Shown here one piece after another: positions 22,116 to 34,034 of a stretch of DNA of 64,000 nucleotides. The DNA is from Heterocephalus glaber (taxonomy: Eukaryota; Chordata; Mammalia; Rodentia; Bathyergidae), in contig NW_004624801.1 of the NCBI RefSeq assembly GCF_000247695.1, positions 1,026,103 through 1,090,102 on the forward strand. The letters run 5' to 3'. Each line of letters begins with the position of its first letter. The stretch's first letter is position 1. The translations under genes were made by a program, and so were the position numbers. The notes below the pieces were generated by a model. It was given only the letters and a program-made list of their open reading frames with translations. It was not told the origin of the DNA and did not search any database.

Positions 22116-22220
22116 GTAGGGGCTGGGGATTTAGCTCAGTGGTTCCAGCACCTGTCTCTCAAGCACAAGGTTCTGAGTTCGATCCCCTGTACCAAACAAA
22201 ACAGAACAAACCAACAAAAG
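22116..22220 (+). mobile_element. ID SINE (GGTTCC subfamily)
   Basis: GGGGCTGGGGATTTAGCTCAGTGG (A box), TTCCAGCACCTGTCTC middle, GGTTCTGAGTTCGATCCCC (B box), then a CAAAACAGAACAAACC tail. Flanked by AAACTCTTGGT (22105-22115) and AAATTCTTGGT (22221-22231), a target duplication with one mismatch. Derived from a tRNA and mobilised by L1. Confidence 0.9.
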
Positions 22221-22231
22221 AAATTCTTGGT

Positions 22232-22545
22232 TGCACAGTTCATGGAAAAGTGGGTCTTCCCTGGCTGAGAGCTGTTCTATTGGGTACTTTCTTGTTCTCA
22301 TGCCTTCTGGGAAGTGTACATCTCCTGTGCTCTGGTTTACAGCTGTGGATCTCCACGGCTTCTTTGATACCATTTGATATTTGAACAGTTTTTGTCTTTA
22401 GTGAATGACAAAGGTGGTGTGTACTTATTTGGGGAGACGTACCTGAAGCTACCTTGGGTGAGTAAAAGCAAAAGCAATCCAACAAGATCTGTAATATGAC
22501 TTGGTTTTAAGTTAGAATTCCTAAGGAGGATTCTTTCTTCCAAAA
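22232..22545. other. No feature recognised
   Basis: Unique DNA. Overlapping short frames on both strands show no recognisable product. Confidence 0.5.
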
Positions 22546-22954
22546 TGTATTAGTTTCCACCTCGTATGGCAACAAAGAACCACAAATTCACTGTCCTAAG
22601 TCAACACAGATTTACTATTTTAGTTATGGGAATCAACATTTTGGCAGAGCTGTGTTGTGTCCAGAGGCTCCAGGGGAGAACCCATGTCCTTGCCTGCTTC
22701 ACCCCGAGGGTTCCTGCACTCCTTCACTTCCCATCTCCCAGGGATCTCGGCACTCTGCCGCCATCATCCCATGCCTCCTTCTCTGACTTTGACTCTGCTG
22801 TGATTGCATTGAGCCTAACCAGATGATTGAACAGTCTCCCCCTCTCAACACCCATACCTCCCCTCTCCTTACTAAGGTAACATGTTCACAAGTCTGGGAA
22901 CTGGGACATGGACTTTTTGGGGGAGGAGTGGAGGGCAATATTCTACCTGTCACA
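22546..22954 (-). mobile_element. MaLR LTR, reverse orientation
   Basis: Starts TGTATTAGTTTCCACCTCG with 'GGCAACAAAGAACCACAAATTCACTG', then 'TTGGCAGAGCTGTGTTG', and ends '...ATATTCTACCTGTCACA'. Its GC-rich middle reflects the usual LTR composition. It is a solo LTR without internal sequence. Confidence 0.7.
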
Positions 22955-23260
22955 CAGAGGGAAACTCTCAGTATTGAGCTATATTGCTCTTTGTCCACAT
23001 AGCAAAAGAATGTTTAACTCCTGTTATTCTTGTCACATTCATGAGATAGGGGAACATATGAAACAGGATTCACTGACAGTGAGTATGTGCAGTGTGAGAA
23101 TAACAATGATCTAACCTATTTGGCAATACTGAGTTAAGTTAAATGGCTTCTGTGTTTTATTCATCACAAAAATCATGCATTGTGATTGTATAGCATAAAT
23201 GCATAAAAATAAAGAAAAATTAAGGTTCTTGAACATTTGTATGTATATTCATTTTAAAAA
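22955..23260. other. No feature recognised
   Basis: Unique AT-rich DNA. Confidence 0.5.
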
Positions 23261-23368
23261 AATATACAGGGTCTCCCTATGTAGTTCAGGCTGGCCTTGG
23301 ACTTCCTACGTAGCCCAGTCTGGCCTCAAACTCATGGAAATCCTCCTGCCTCAGCCTGTTGAGTGCAT
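23261..23368 (-). mobile_element. Truncated B1 SINE
   Basis: Inverse B1: 'AGGGTCTCCCTATGTAGTTCAGGCTGGCC', then 'ACGTAGCCCAGTCTGGCCTCAAACTC', 'CCTCCTGCCTCAGCCTGTTGAGTGC'. The two TAG(TT/CC)CAG..CTGGCC blocks show the internal duplication typical of B1. The 5' (7SL-start) end is missing. Confidence 0.85.
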
Positions 23369-24539
23369 TTTTATTTTTGGAAGGTTCAACCACAATACAC
23401 ATTCTGTTTTGTAACTTTTTCTATTACTCTCTTTATAAAATCTTTCCTGATGTTATAATTCAGGTACTAAATTCTAAAGAGTGATAAATTATAATATAAC
23501 TCTTCTAATATCATAATCTTTAATTCCATTAACAATTTAGGTTGAGGATTCTAACAAATCAATCTCTGTGCATATATATGATTATTTCCATGAAGTAAAA
23601 TGGTTGGGATGATTAATGGCTCATTATTTCTTAAATATTAACACCTAAAATTTGATGCCCTAAGATCACAGATAGCTAACACTGTAATGTTTGAGATCAT
23701 TACATTGGTTTCCAGTGAATGTTTCACCCAACTTCTTTAGGGATAGAAAAATCAGTGTCAATTATTTTTGTTATAAAATAGAACATTTATACCTTATTTA
23801 AAGAGTGGGTAACATATTTAAGATCCAGGTCTTTAAAAAGTCTTTGCTTAACATGTACAGCATGTAATTCCTTATCTACAAAGAGGGACTAGACTTTCAA
23901 TGGTGAAATGAAGGTAATCAAATAGAAAATGGTGGACAGTATAATTAGGTTGTTTATTCCTATTATCTTTCTTTGTGTATTCTATTATAAAGATAGTATA
24001 TTTAATGTTACATTTATAATAATTTTAAGTGCATAAATATTTTTTAAAAAGAAAGAGGCTCACTGAAACTTCATTGGATCTTCCACAAATGGGATATACA
24101 AAAAAGTGATTTTTCCTTATTAATATTACAATTGTTGTGGTAGACATAAATATGCTCTGTGTTCAATTTGTATAACCAATAAAATTTACAATGCCTAAGG
24201 AGAATTATGAAATCAGTCTATAACAGACTCTGTTTCTGTTTTGAAAAAGATAGTAAATATTCAAGTGGAGGAACTAAGCATTATAACTGAAGTCTTATAC
24301 AGAACTCAAACAAAACTTTTAAATTTTCTAGCAAATATTTAAATTATCAAATATTTTGCAACAATCAACATACACCCAAACCTGGTTTTTGTGGCTCAGT
24401 CAGTGTAGATGCAGTGATTACATATGACTGAGAATACTGCAGTTTTAATCAAATTGTAATAGCCCATGGGATCTCGCAAATGTCTGGAAGAATAAGAAAT
24501 GACAGTGTGTGTTGATTCCTAGGCTTTTTTTTCAGACGT
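23369..24539. other. No gene seen; AT-rich unique DNA
   Basis: No coding or named repeat features recognised. Confidence 0.5.
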
Positions 24540-24960
24540 AGACTGCCGTGTAACATTATGTTGATCTCATCTTGGTCACTAAAAATCACTTGTAATTAAT
24601 TTAATTCTATTTCTTTAATCTGTGAACTCATATAGTTAATGTAGGTGAGGTTATTTGTTTTCAATGAGCCATTTAATGTAATGAAGGAGGGGTTTGTAAT
24701 CTCTAATTAATTTTTACCCTCAGCCCACTGATTGATTAATAACTGGGGGAGTGAACAGCCAGTCACCTTCCCCTCCAAATAATTACTACTCCAGTAGAAA
24801 TGTCACATCCAAAATCACCATCATTAAAATAATAACAAATTGGAGTAAATGATGATGGCATTAATAAGTCCACCAAGTTTAAATTCCTATTGATCAATTG
24901 GTGAAATTTATATCATGATCACTGCAAATCTATCTTAAATAAATGAAAACATGGAGAAAG
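24540..24960. promoter_or_regulatory. Candidate conserved enhancer, homeodomain motif cluster
   Basis: Repeat-free block with many homeodomain-type words: TGTAATTAATTTAATT (24591), TCTAATTAATTTTTAC (about 24700), TGATTGATTAAT (24729-24740, a PBX/HOX-like composite), AAATAATTACTACT (about 24776), ATTAAAATAATAAC and GCATTAATAAG. Moderate GC segments between the AT words argue against mere AT-richness. Regulatory function is inferred; the sequence alone does not show activity. Confidence 0.4.
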
Positions 24961-26689
24961 GTGCTGTGGTTTTTATTGAGACTACATCAACTATCCAAAC
25001 AAATGTTTCTTTTTTTAGTGAGCAGAGAATAATATAGGACTGTACAGGATGACTGGCTGCTATATTTAACTCAGACAAACACGTAACAAATCACTATTCT
25101 GTAGTGAGAAGGCACACCTCATAGGCTCCCTTTCCTTTTTCTCTTTTTTTCTTTCATGGGGCCTGCATATAAGACCACAGCCATCTAAATAATCCTCCAG
25201 AAATAAACCAATGAAATTGTGAGTCTGACAACAGACATGGTATTATACCTGCAGCTGGTAAATGTTTCCATAGTCCAACCACCTTTCCAGTAAAAATTTT
25301 TTCCCGGGGGAAAGTCAGCAACTAAGATTTTAACTACTTTTCTGCAACAGAAAAGTTTGTAGCAATTGAACCTTTATGAATTTTAATATTTATGACTTTT
25401 ATTTTTTTACAGTTACCCACCCATCAAGTACATTGTGAAAATATTACTACTATATTTCTATACTTCCATAAATAAATTCTTTAGAGAAATCTAGATGATT
25501 AAATATGAGGGTGCCCTGTAAGAAAATAAATAGTTCCAAAAGCATTTTCTTGTTTGCCATACAATTTGCTGTGTTCATAATTACTGAATAAGTATTTCAA
25601 CTAAATGAATATTAGAGGATAAAAGTCTTTGTAAAAGTTTGGGCCAGATACTTGTCAGAGGAGCCTCCTTGGATTGACAAGTATATTTAGAATTTTAAAT
25701 GTCACAAGGTTTGCATCTTGCTTCTTACCTGTTGTTTTATGGGTAGAACTTGTATTTCCTTCTAGCATAGGTAGTATTCTAATACTGAGGGTAAGGAATG
25801 TTGAGTTTAGTTTTTTATACCAAAAAATCTATAGTGCTATTGGAAAACTAGGAGAGAACAACAAATAGCAAGCCATTTCTAGAACATTGACAAGAATATA
25901 GGTAGTTACAACTGTTAAAAATTTTGTATTGTTTGTGAAAATTTAAAATGAATAAACCCTTTTACTGAATATTCTGGTCCATCAATCTATTTAGTACACA
26001 CATGTGGGTATGACATATATATATATATAATATTTTATAAAAATATATAAATTACATATAATGATATACACTACCATATTATCTGTAGAAACAAAGAACA
26101 ACATACAAAATGATTCCACAAGGAAGACACTTATCATCTTTTTATCTTGAATTCTTCCAAGAAATACTGCTGGAGAAACCAACTTGCCTGGGAATTTGGG
26201 GGGGGGGAATTTATCCCAATCGATGGGAGTGGAAGCATGGGATTAATATTAATGTTAGGATTGTAAAATACGAATCAAATTACGTTACTGGTCTTCTTGT
26301 CATTATGAAGGCAATTGTACATAAATTTTGTTTGGGGATCTTCTATAGAAATGCATAGGATCTCCCTTGATATTTTTTTCTTGATTGTGAAAATGTGATG
26401 TTTCTTGCTTTCAATATATCTGGGGTATGGAATCTCAGTGTCCCTGAACTTCCAAGCACTGTCATCTGTAAAAATTGCTGAGAGTTGCCACAGGGTTAGT
26501 GAGTAGTGGGAGAGATACTAAATGTTTGAAAGACAGAAACATTTCAGGGAAGCTGAAATGAGAGATGACAAGTTCAATTTGCACTGCCACAAAGGTGCAA
26601 TGAGCCCTGCTTAACTGTAGTCCTGAAACGTTGCATGTTCATTGTCATTCAACTAAATAAGAGAAATTTAATTTTTATTTGGCCCCATA
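24961..26689. other. No gene seen; unique AT-rich DNA
   Basis: No exon recognised. Contains a TA block (26014-26063) and a nine-G run near 26199. Confidence 0.5.
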
Positions 26690-27260
26690 AATTTTTAGAT
26701 GAATGTTATTTAATTTCCATGTAGACTTTCCCAGATATCTTCTTGCTATTAACTTTCAGTTTAATTCATTCTATTTTGGGCTGCAAAATAGGATGATATC
26801 ATTACCGTTAAACTAAATTTGTTTCATCTCAAAAGATATGACCAATTGCAGTGAACTAGCCTGGTATGTTTGAAAATGTTCTATATTGTTGGATAGCATG
26901 TTCTTTATATATCAATTAGGTCAAGATGGATAATAGTGCTGTTCAGGTCTTCCATGATCTTATAGGTTATATGTCTAATTTATTATTAAATTTTGAGACA
27001 CAAATGCTAAAGTCTCCAACTGTATGTTTGGATTTGTTACTGCTACTTTATGAGTTTTTGCTCCAAGTACTTTGCATATCTGTTTAAAAGTACATACATA
27101 TTTAATAAATTGTCATTGGTGAATTAACCATTTCATCACTTTATAATGCCTTTCGTTATTTCTGGTAATATTCCTTTTGTAAAGTCTACTCTAAAAGATA
27201 TGAATGTCGTCATCCTACCTTTGTTTTGATTACAGTGTGAACTCTTAGCTAAGCTAATCT
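26690..27260 (-). mobile_element. Ancient L1 fragment, ORF2 5' half, antisense
   Basis: Reads as antisense L1 endonuclease-to-RT linker: 'TTTAATTTCCATGTAGAC' (cf. 10480 in the twin-primed copy), 'GATAGCATGTTCTTTATA', 'ATGCTAAAGTCTCCAACTGTATGT', 'CTTTATAATGCCTTTCGTTATTTC', 'AAAAGATATGAATGTCGTCATCCTACCTTTG'. The same motif order occurs at 10.4-11.1 kb in the younger L1. Diverged and non-coding. Confidence 0.7.
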
Positions 27261-28060
27261 ATGATTTTACACTTCTGGTGGATTTCTGATAGGCAGTGGA
27301 CAGTTAGGTGTTTTTGAAAACTTAATTTAAAAAATATCTACCATTTAATTAATTATTTAAAAATAAATCTTTGCCATTATGCTTTGATATCTTACCCTCT
27401 TCTCTCTTCTTAAGGAGCTTTCATTATGCATATATTAGACTATTTAATAATTGTTCTATAGATTTTCATTGATCTGTACAGTTTTTCCCACTCTTTTCAA
27501 TTTGATTTTGTTTGCCTAATTTTTGTTTACCTACGTTCTAGGTTACTGATTCTTTCCATGGCTATGGCATGTTTGCTGGTGAACATGTCAAAGGAAATTG
27601 TCATTGCTGTCATTATTATTCTTGGGGATTTTATTTTAACATTTTCAATGCACTCTTACAGTTTTCATCTCTCTGCAGAAATTCCCAACTGTTCAGATAT
27701 GTTGTCTAGCTTTTTGTTATATACTAAAATAGTTATGCTAACCACACATATGTCTAACAGTTCGGCTGTGTCAATTTTCATTCTGGCACTACTAGTTGTT
27801 TTATCTACATACTGTTTTATTTTGTTTTCTGTACATGCATATTTATAAGTCACAGTATTTGATTACATGTTACACAATAGTACAAGACAGGAAAACATAA
27901 CAGCATGCACTATGGCATCTGTACAGTGTTTCATTCTGGAGGTGCTTGTGCCTTATTTGTCAAGCTCTACTTATGGGAAAGGGAAGGAGAAGTTAGTTTA
28001 GTCAGGAGTATGACTAAGTTTGCGTTTTGGTGTTGATATGGTTACTTTGAGTTCGGCTTT
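27261..28060. mobile_element. Possible further L1/HAL1-like antisense sequence
   Basis: T-rich continuation after the antisense L1 that would suit an old L1 ORF1/5' region or HAL1. I recognise no diagnostic motif. Confidence 0.3.
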
Positions 28061-28285
28061 CTGAACTTTGGGACTATTGGCATTTCTGTCTGGAGGCTTC
28101 TTTGTTCTGGTTGTTAGGGCTGGATATAGTGGCAGTACTTGTGGTACTTCTGTGTGTTCTGGGATATTTTTCAGCATCCTGAACTCTGTTTAGTACCAGT
28201 GGCTCTCTGTAATTCCCAGATGTACCAATCAAAAATGTCTCCAATTTTGTCACAATCTCCTGAAAGTGAAGTTGCCCTCCATGGG
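28061..28285. mobile_element. MER20-like hAT MITE
   Basis: Follows MER20 order: 'TTGGGACTATTGGCATTTCTG', 'TCTGGGATATTTTTCAGCATCCTGAACTCTG', 'ACCAGTGGCTCTCTGTAATTCCCAG', 'ACCAATCAAAAATGTCTCC', 'TGTCACAATCTCCTGAAAGTGAAGTTGCCCTCC'. MER20 copies are ancient eutherian elements, and some act as regulatory sites in other mammals. Confidence 0.8.
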
Positions 28286-29085
28286 GATTTGTTGCTTCCT
28301 GTGTACCACATGCCACAGATTCCTCTAAAACAGTTTCTGTTTACAATAGGGTGTCAGAGAGATTTTCTTATGTTCACACTCCACCTCCAACTTACAAATG
28401 TTTTGTGACCATGAGTGCTACGCTTGTCCTTTTCCACCAGTCCTGAACAACACTCATAGGCAACCTCAACCTTGAGTCTTATTTCAGACCTCAGAGTTGT
28501 ACCTTTTCCATTATTCTTGTCTCTTTTCTTCATGTCTACAAGTTCTGTCTCATCTGTGGAGGGTTTTGGTAAGAGACCATTTTCTTCCCCTCCTCTAGTA
28601 GCATGAGAATATTTCAAATGTATTTATAGGGATCTTGGATTCAGAAAATTTTCCTTTTCTCCCTGGCTTCTAACTCAGAGTGTAGGGCATTTTTCTTTCT
28701 ACTTTTCATCCCAACCAAAAAAACAAAAAACAATGAGTGTTTCCCTGTGTCGTTGAATGTTTAGGTGCAGTCTGACTGAGTTCACTCTACCTTTCCCAGT
28801 GGTTTAGGAAACGATGCTCATTGAGAGAGAAGCTTCATGTATCCTTGGTATCTCCTCTACAGAGAATGACCTCTTCATGCTGACACTGCAGTACAGCCTC
28901 TCTTTGATCTTGCTTCCTTCCTCGGTGTTTCTCATGAGGACTTAATTAATTTCCTAGCGTTTATGTTTCATATATTGCTTAAGAAATTGCAAGTGAATAA
29001 AAACCCACTTTGGGCATAGGGCTGTCTGAGGCCTACACTATCACATTTGTCTGTAGTCGACCTTAGCCATTGCTTAAAAGGGTAT
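28286..29085. other. No gene seen; unique DNA
   Basis: Slightly more GC-rich than average. Short frames on both strands have no recognisable product. Confidence 0.5.
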
Positions 29086-29340
29086 AGTGTGAGCATCTCT
29101 AATTCAAAACTCCAAAATGTGAAATGTTCCTAAGTCTGAAATTTTGAGAGCACCTGATGGCTTATGTGATGGATCACAGCCAAAATTCAGGCACACTGAA
29201 GACATTGTTTAAAATTACCCTCAGGCTATATGTTTAAGGAATATCTGAAACATAAATGTCTAACATTAGTTTCCATCATCAAGATATCTCATTGTGTATA
29301 CAAAAAATTCCAAAGTGTTAAAAGTTAGAAATCTTAAGCA
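29086..29340. mobile_element. Tigger2/MER28-like DNA transposon relic
   Basis: 'GTGAGCATCTCTAATTCAAAACTCCAAAATG', 'TGAAATTTTGAGAGCACCTGATG', 'TACCCTCAGGCTATATG', 'GAATATCTGAAACATAAATG' and 'AAGATATCTCATTGTGTATACAAAAAATTCC' match, diverged, the Tigger2-type element whose ends read GAGCATCCCTAATCCGAAA. Truncated and non-coding. Confidence 0.65.
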
Positions 29341-30900
29341 GTTATAGTCCTCAGTCATTCAGATAAGTGCTGTACCTCCTGTACCTAATTTTCTTGGCCA
29401 GGAGTGTAATGGCTGGTGTTTTCTTGTGGACTCAGCCACTGCTGTGTCCATTCACCTGTCCTGTATTTCCTTGGAAGGATGCCTTACTAGGATTTCAGAA
29501 TACTTATTCATCCTTTGATCTGTAGCTTTTTTATCTTCAATAAAACACTTGGTTTTGATGATTTATTCTTTAATTAACAAAAGTAATTTACTGTTAGACT
29601 GGATATGACATCTTTTTTTTTTTTTTTTAGTTCTTTATATTCTGGGCAGAAGCAGAAATCAAATACTGTTTTTGTTGTGTGCTAAGTTGGCTAGGGGCAA
29701 TATGTACATTTCTAGAAACTTCCCTAAAAGCATTCCTACAGGCTGATACCAAAGTGTCAATTGAACAACTCCCCAACATGCAATTACTCTATAATGAAAG
29801 TTTAGTGTCTTATTATTGTACTGCTGAACAGCCTTTCTGATTTTGCCCTAGGTGCAATTAATTACCAATGACCTTTCAGTATTCTTCTCCAGGGTATAAA
29901 TGGCATACAGAGATAGCCACCAAACTCTATTTTTCTTGTAAAAATTACCCTTTCCACTTTTCTCAACTGCACCGATTAGCATCCCCCTTTTCCTGATATC
30001 TTCTCAAGCACTCTGTGAACACTGGGTAGCACTGCTGGTAGAGGCACTATGGGCAGAGAAAGAAAACCAGCACCCAGCTAACTCTCGCAAAAGTGAGTCA
30101 CTGCTTCATTCCAGTTTAGAAGGATTAATACAATCAGTCTGCCATTAAGTAGCTGACTCCTCTCTTCCATGGCATATTATCCTCAAGAGCTCACTATAGA
30201 TCTCTGCTACTCATAGTTTATATATTCAAGAGTTGATTTTCTAGAAGAGACTTGGTAAAAGGGGGTCAGGCTGATTGGCCCATAACTTGCCCCATGTGCC
30301 ATTCTATCCATGGTCCTTCTGCCCAAGCAGTGGGGCAACCAAAGAGCCATCTCTCCAGCCTTGTGTCTCAGTGGAACTGTGGGGTTCTCTCCATGCCAGT
30401 CTTCCAAATGCAGCTCACATGGAATAGCCAGAGACTCCTTCTGCTGACTGCCTGTTCCCCTCAGCCCCTTCACTGAGGGTTCCCTTCCTGCCCCTTGCAG
30501 CTGAGAATGCTTGCCCTTTCGAAAGGCAACTTCTCAGAGATGCAGCTTTACCAGACTAGTCCAACTTCTCACACTAGTTACACGTCTGGAGATTCATCCT
30601 TCCACTCACTATCAGAGGGGAGTGCTTATGAAATGCCATAGATTACTCTAAGAATTATGCTGATGTGAATTTGCTGATAATTGAAATTTGCTGATAATCT
30701 TGATTCTTATCTCTACATTTCCTCTCTTGCTCATTTTGAGTTTGTTTTTAAAGATATCGCATTTAACACTCTTATAAAATGATTTCTTTTTTTGCTATGG
30801 ATTTTAGGATGCTATTTGTCACCAAAAAAGAGTTAAAGAATTAAAGAAAGAAATTAATCTATGAAAACATATACAAAAACAAAAACATATTGTGCAAAAG
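29341..30900. other. No gene seen; unique DNA
   Basis: No exon recognised. A T18 run lies near 29611 and a short direct repeat AATTTGCTGATAAT occurs twice at about 30667-30697. The GC-richer part 30240-30600 has short frames on both strands but no recognisable product. Confidence 0.5.

Positions 30901-30901
<1 letters not shown>

Positions 30902-30937
<36 letters not shown>
30902..30937. repeat. TA microsatellite
   Basis: About 18 uninterrupted TA units directly abutting a palindrome. Confidence 0.95.
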
Positions 30938-30938
<1 letters not shown>

Positions 30939-31006
30939 TATTTCCTGTAATATATTAGGGCATAAAATAGTGACTACTTTATGCACTAATATATTACAGG
31001 AAATAG
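30938..31006. repeat. 69-bp near-perfect palindrome, MITE-like
   Basis: Left arm 30938-30966 and right arm 30978-31006 are inverted copies matching at 28 of 29 positions, with an 11-base loop (30967-30977). Inside the outer CTA/TAG the element reads TA-TTTCCTG...CAGGAAA-TA, which fits a mariner-type MITE with a TA target duplication. I do not recognise the family. A de novo hairpin formed by template switching next to the TA repeat is the alternative. Confidence 0.85.
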
Positions 31007-31539
31007 AACTATTTAAGAAAACTAACTGTATTGGTAAGTTTGAAGATATTCTCATTCTGCAATCTAAAAATGTGAAACATAAGGGTTTTATTGATAGGAT
31101 CATATACTTTTTGTGACCACATATCACTGTGTATTCAAAGAATGGAGTCATATAAAAAATAAAATATCTTATGATCTCTGTGAAATGTCAGCTCATGATC
31201 GCTTATCACATGCAATCTTTGAGTGGATTTGCTGCCTTACCCTCAGAAGTGTGATTTATTTTTATCTTACCAAGGTGACAAACCTCCAAGCAAACTGATT
31301 ATTAAACATATGCCTATGATAATTCAATTAATAAACTATGTCCTCAATGCTTAGAGACAAAACTAAGCTCAAGTATTACTCAACCCTGTTCCACCCACAC
31401 CATTTTTGTTACCATCCCAGGAAAAATGAATTACCTAATATAAATCATTTTAGGGTGTCTAGAAATGTCCAGTCTACTAAACATTAATTTGTTCCTGAAG
31501 ATAATTTTGTGAAGTAGTCTGGTTATTTGTCAAGAAATA
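31007..31539. other. No feature recognised
   Basis: Unique AT-rich DNA. Confidence 0.5.
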
Positions 31540-31712
31540 TTTAAGTTATATACACATATGTGCATGGGTTTCATTTTTTCAGATTCATACATGCACATAA
31601 CATACTTTGATCATTTTTACCCCCTTTAAACCTCATCTATATATTTTTATTGTTGTTAACATCTGCCTCATTTTGTCATGGACATACCCTCAGTGTGACA
31701 GGTCTTAGATAA
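31540..31712. repeat. Dispersed 175-bp repeat, copy A
   Basis: Shares the run 'CATGGGTT', 'CATTTTTTCAGATTC', 'ATGCA.ATAACATACTTTGAT', 'CCTCATCT', 'TATATTTTTATTGT', 'TTCATTTTGTCAT' and 'TGTGACAGGTCTTAGATAAA' with copy B at 32669-32844, same orientation. It may be a piece of an L1 3' UTR in antisense, but I cannot confirm that. Confidence 0.8.
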
Positions 31713-32625
31713 AAACTAAGTCCTGTGTGCCTGTAAATGTTGATGTGGCATAAAGGAGAGGTAAGTGAGAACTTTCCAGATCCCTTTTGTGGGGTCCAAG
31801 TTATTTGTGTGGGTACATGAAAAGAAGCACATGAAGAATTGTGCCCCAGAGCATTCTTACTTTTTAAAATATGCTTTCCTTACAACTATTCAGTTTTACC
31901 TCCACCTCCCCGCGCATTTTTAGTGAAATATTTGTTATTACTCATTTCATGACATTCTTTCTTTCAATGAATTAAATATCCCCAGACAGGTTGCTATTAT
32001 TTGGGTGTAAACTAAATACACACCTATTATTAACAAGCTTGATTTATTATAGTCAGCAAAATAATTATGATAAAAGATGGTTTTCATTACCTTAATCCTC
32101 ACCCTCAACAGCTACAAATGTGTTATGGAAAAAGCAAGGTAGGAATAAATAAATAATAAAGTAATTTTCCATTGGGTTTTGGAAAAAGATAGACTTTTCA
32201 TTAAATTCACATTTCACACTTTCTCATGTTTCTTATTATACCTGTTTACATATTTGTGAATGGCTGGCTGGGACTTAGGAGTAAAATATTTCTCTATGGA
32301 AAAGTTTTCTCTGTGCAAATCCATATGGCCTATTTAACTCAGTTATTGGGTTAAATCTGCATACTTACTCTAGGAAATTTATGGCTTATTTCTAGGAATC
32401 TGAATCCATTTACAGACAAGTTTCTGTGTTCTATGGACACATAAAAAAGAATTGGACATTTTTGCCAAGCCTGGTGAGTAACACACTTTGGTCACTGCAA
32501 TACTTCTGAACCTGTGCACTCTGACCTATGCATAGACTATCTTAGGATATTCATATGAGAATGACCTGGGGGGAGATCTTTCTTTCATAGTGACACAATA
32601 TCATATCTTAGAATTGGTGTTACAG
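31713..32625. other. No feature recognised
   Basis: Unique AT-rich DNA between the two dispersed repeat copies. Confidence 0.5.
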
Positions 32626-32667
32626 TAAGGATATATATATATACACACACACACACACATATATAAT
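32626..32667. repeat. TA/CA compound microsatellite
   Basis: (TA)n followed by (CA)n and then TATATA, immediately left of repeat copy B. Confidence 0.9.
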
Positions 32668-32668
32668 A

Positions 32669-32844
32669 TTTAACTTATATAAACATATGGGCATGGGTTA
32701 CATTTTTTCAGATTCTTGCATGCAAATAACATACTTTGATTATTTTCATCCCCCATTAACCCTCATCTTTATATTTTTATTGTCATTAACATTTGCTTCA
32801 TTTTGTCATTGGACGTACCCTTAATGTGACAGGTCTTAGATAAA
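32669..32844. repeat. Dispersed 175-bp repeat, copy B
   Basis: Second copy of the 31540-31712 sequence, diverged by scattered substitutions. It is enclosed by TA/CA microsatellites on both sides. Confidence 0.8.
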
Positions 32845-32848
32845 GAGA

Positions 32849-32856
32849 ATATATAT

Positions 32857-32898
<42 letters not shown>

Positions 32899-32918
32899 GA
32901 AAGAGAGAGAGAGAGAAA
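32849..32918. repeat. TA/CA/GA compound microsatellite
   Basis: (TA)n, then about 20 CA units, then TATATGAA and a (GA)n run. Confidence 0.9.
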
Positions 32919-33839
32919 CATTATATACAAAAAATCTTCAAGATGCTGCAACATGGCTTGGGAATATCTGGTTATCAATGTATTAGGAAAAGGCTGATGT
33001 CATACAGTGTATTTAATGTTGATATGGTATCCTCTTGCACTTTAAAGTTTATAGTATAGTATATTTCCTCTACTCCAATTATTTCTTGCTGGGAAACAAA
33101 GCCACACTTTGGTGGCTGCGAAGAGCAACCACCGTTTACTTTGCTCGTGTCTCCACAGTTTGAGCACTGCTTCACCGTGATAACTTGTCTCTGTCCCAGG
33201 ATGTGTCACCTGGAACAATCTGAGTGGAGCTGGAAGATCGATGTTTATAACTGATGTTTATAATCGATTTGCTTCAGTGGCTAGTGAGCTAGGTCTGTCT
33301 GTGGACTGGGAGTTTGGCTAGGTCTGTCAGAAAGCAGCCTTACTGACTTTCCCATAGGACTTCAAAGTGGGGTATTACAATCTTCTTCAGAGAATGGTAA
33401 ATGAGTTCAAAAGTTAAATATTCCAAAAGTCAGAACTGAAAGCAGTGGTGTAGAAATAGACACATTGCCCCTGATTCTATATTCCTTTATTTAGAAGACC
33501 CATAGTGCCTGTTCAGGTTGAAAGGAAAAGGATGTATGCTTTGACTCTCACTGGACAAAGTGCAGAAGAAATGATGGCCGTGGATTTTTAACATCTTTAG
33601 GGAAAGTAAGGAATGGAATATTTGGAAGATGTTGTTTATATCACTTGATGAAAAAGTCTTAACTTCATACTCTGTCATCTAAATTTGTTAAAAGTGGTTT
33701 GAAGTTGTTCCTTGACACAGAGTTTGACACTAGAAAACAATAATGTTAAAGATTTGAAACATACTAAAATGGCATCCTACAAAGTATCTGTGGAATTTAT
33801 TTTACTGTTCTAAACATTTATTTCTTTGTTTTTTAAAAA
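32919..33839. other. No gene seen; unique DNA
   Basis: No exon or repeat recognised. Confidence 0.5.
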
Positions 33840-34015
33840 AGCACATAGTGATATTGAAATATAATTGATACATAGTCAGATATGTATATTCAAAATGGAC
33901 AATTTAATGAGTTGTGACATATATATTTACATATCTATATCTATTTATTACTGTCAGTGCTACTATCTATCTCCAAGTCCTTATCAGCACAGTCAAAATA
34001 ACAAACATACTATCA
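33840..34015 (-). mobile_element. Old L1 (L1ME-like) 3' UTR, antisense
   Basis: 'ATTGAAATATAATTGATACATAG', 'TTCAAAATGGACAATTTAATGAGTTGTGACATATATAT' and 'AGCACAGTCAAAATAACAAACATA' have the layout of the antisense old L1M tail (TTGAGATATAATTGACATAC...). Confidence 0.55.
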
Positions 34016-34034
34016 ATCTTCAGAGATTCCTTAC

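Noticed and set aside
30207..30476. Opposed 88- and 74-codon frames in a GC-richer patch
   Set aside because: Both frames shadow the same composition, without recognisable product or splice signals.
31540..32844. CRISPR-like array of repeats
   Set aside because: Only two diverged copies 1.1 kb apart in a mammalian repeat landscape; no short regular repeat-spacer pattern exists anywhere in the window.
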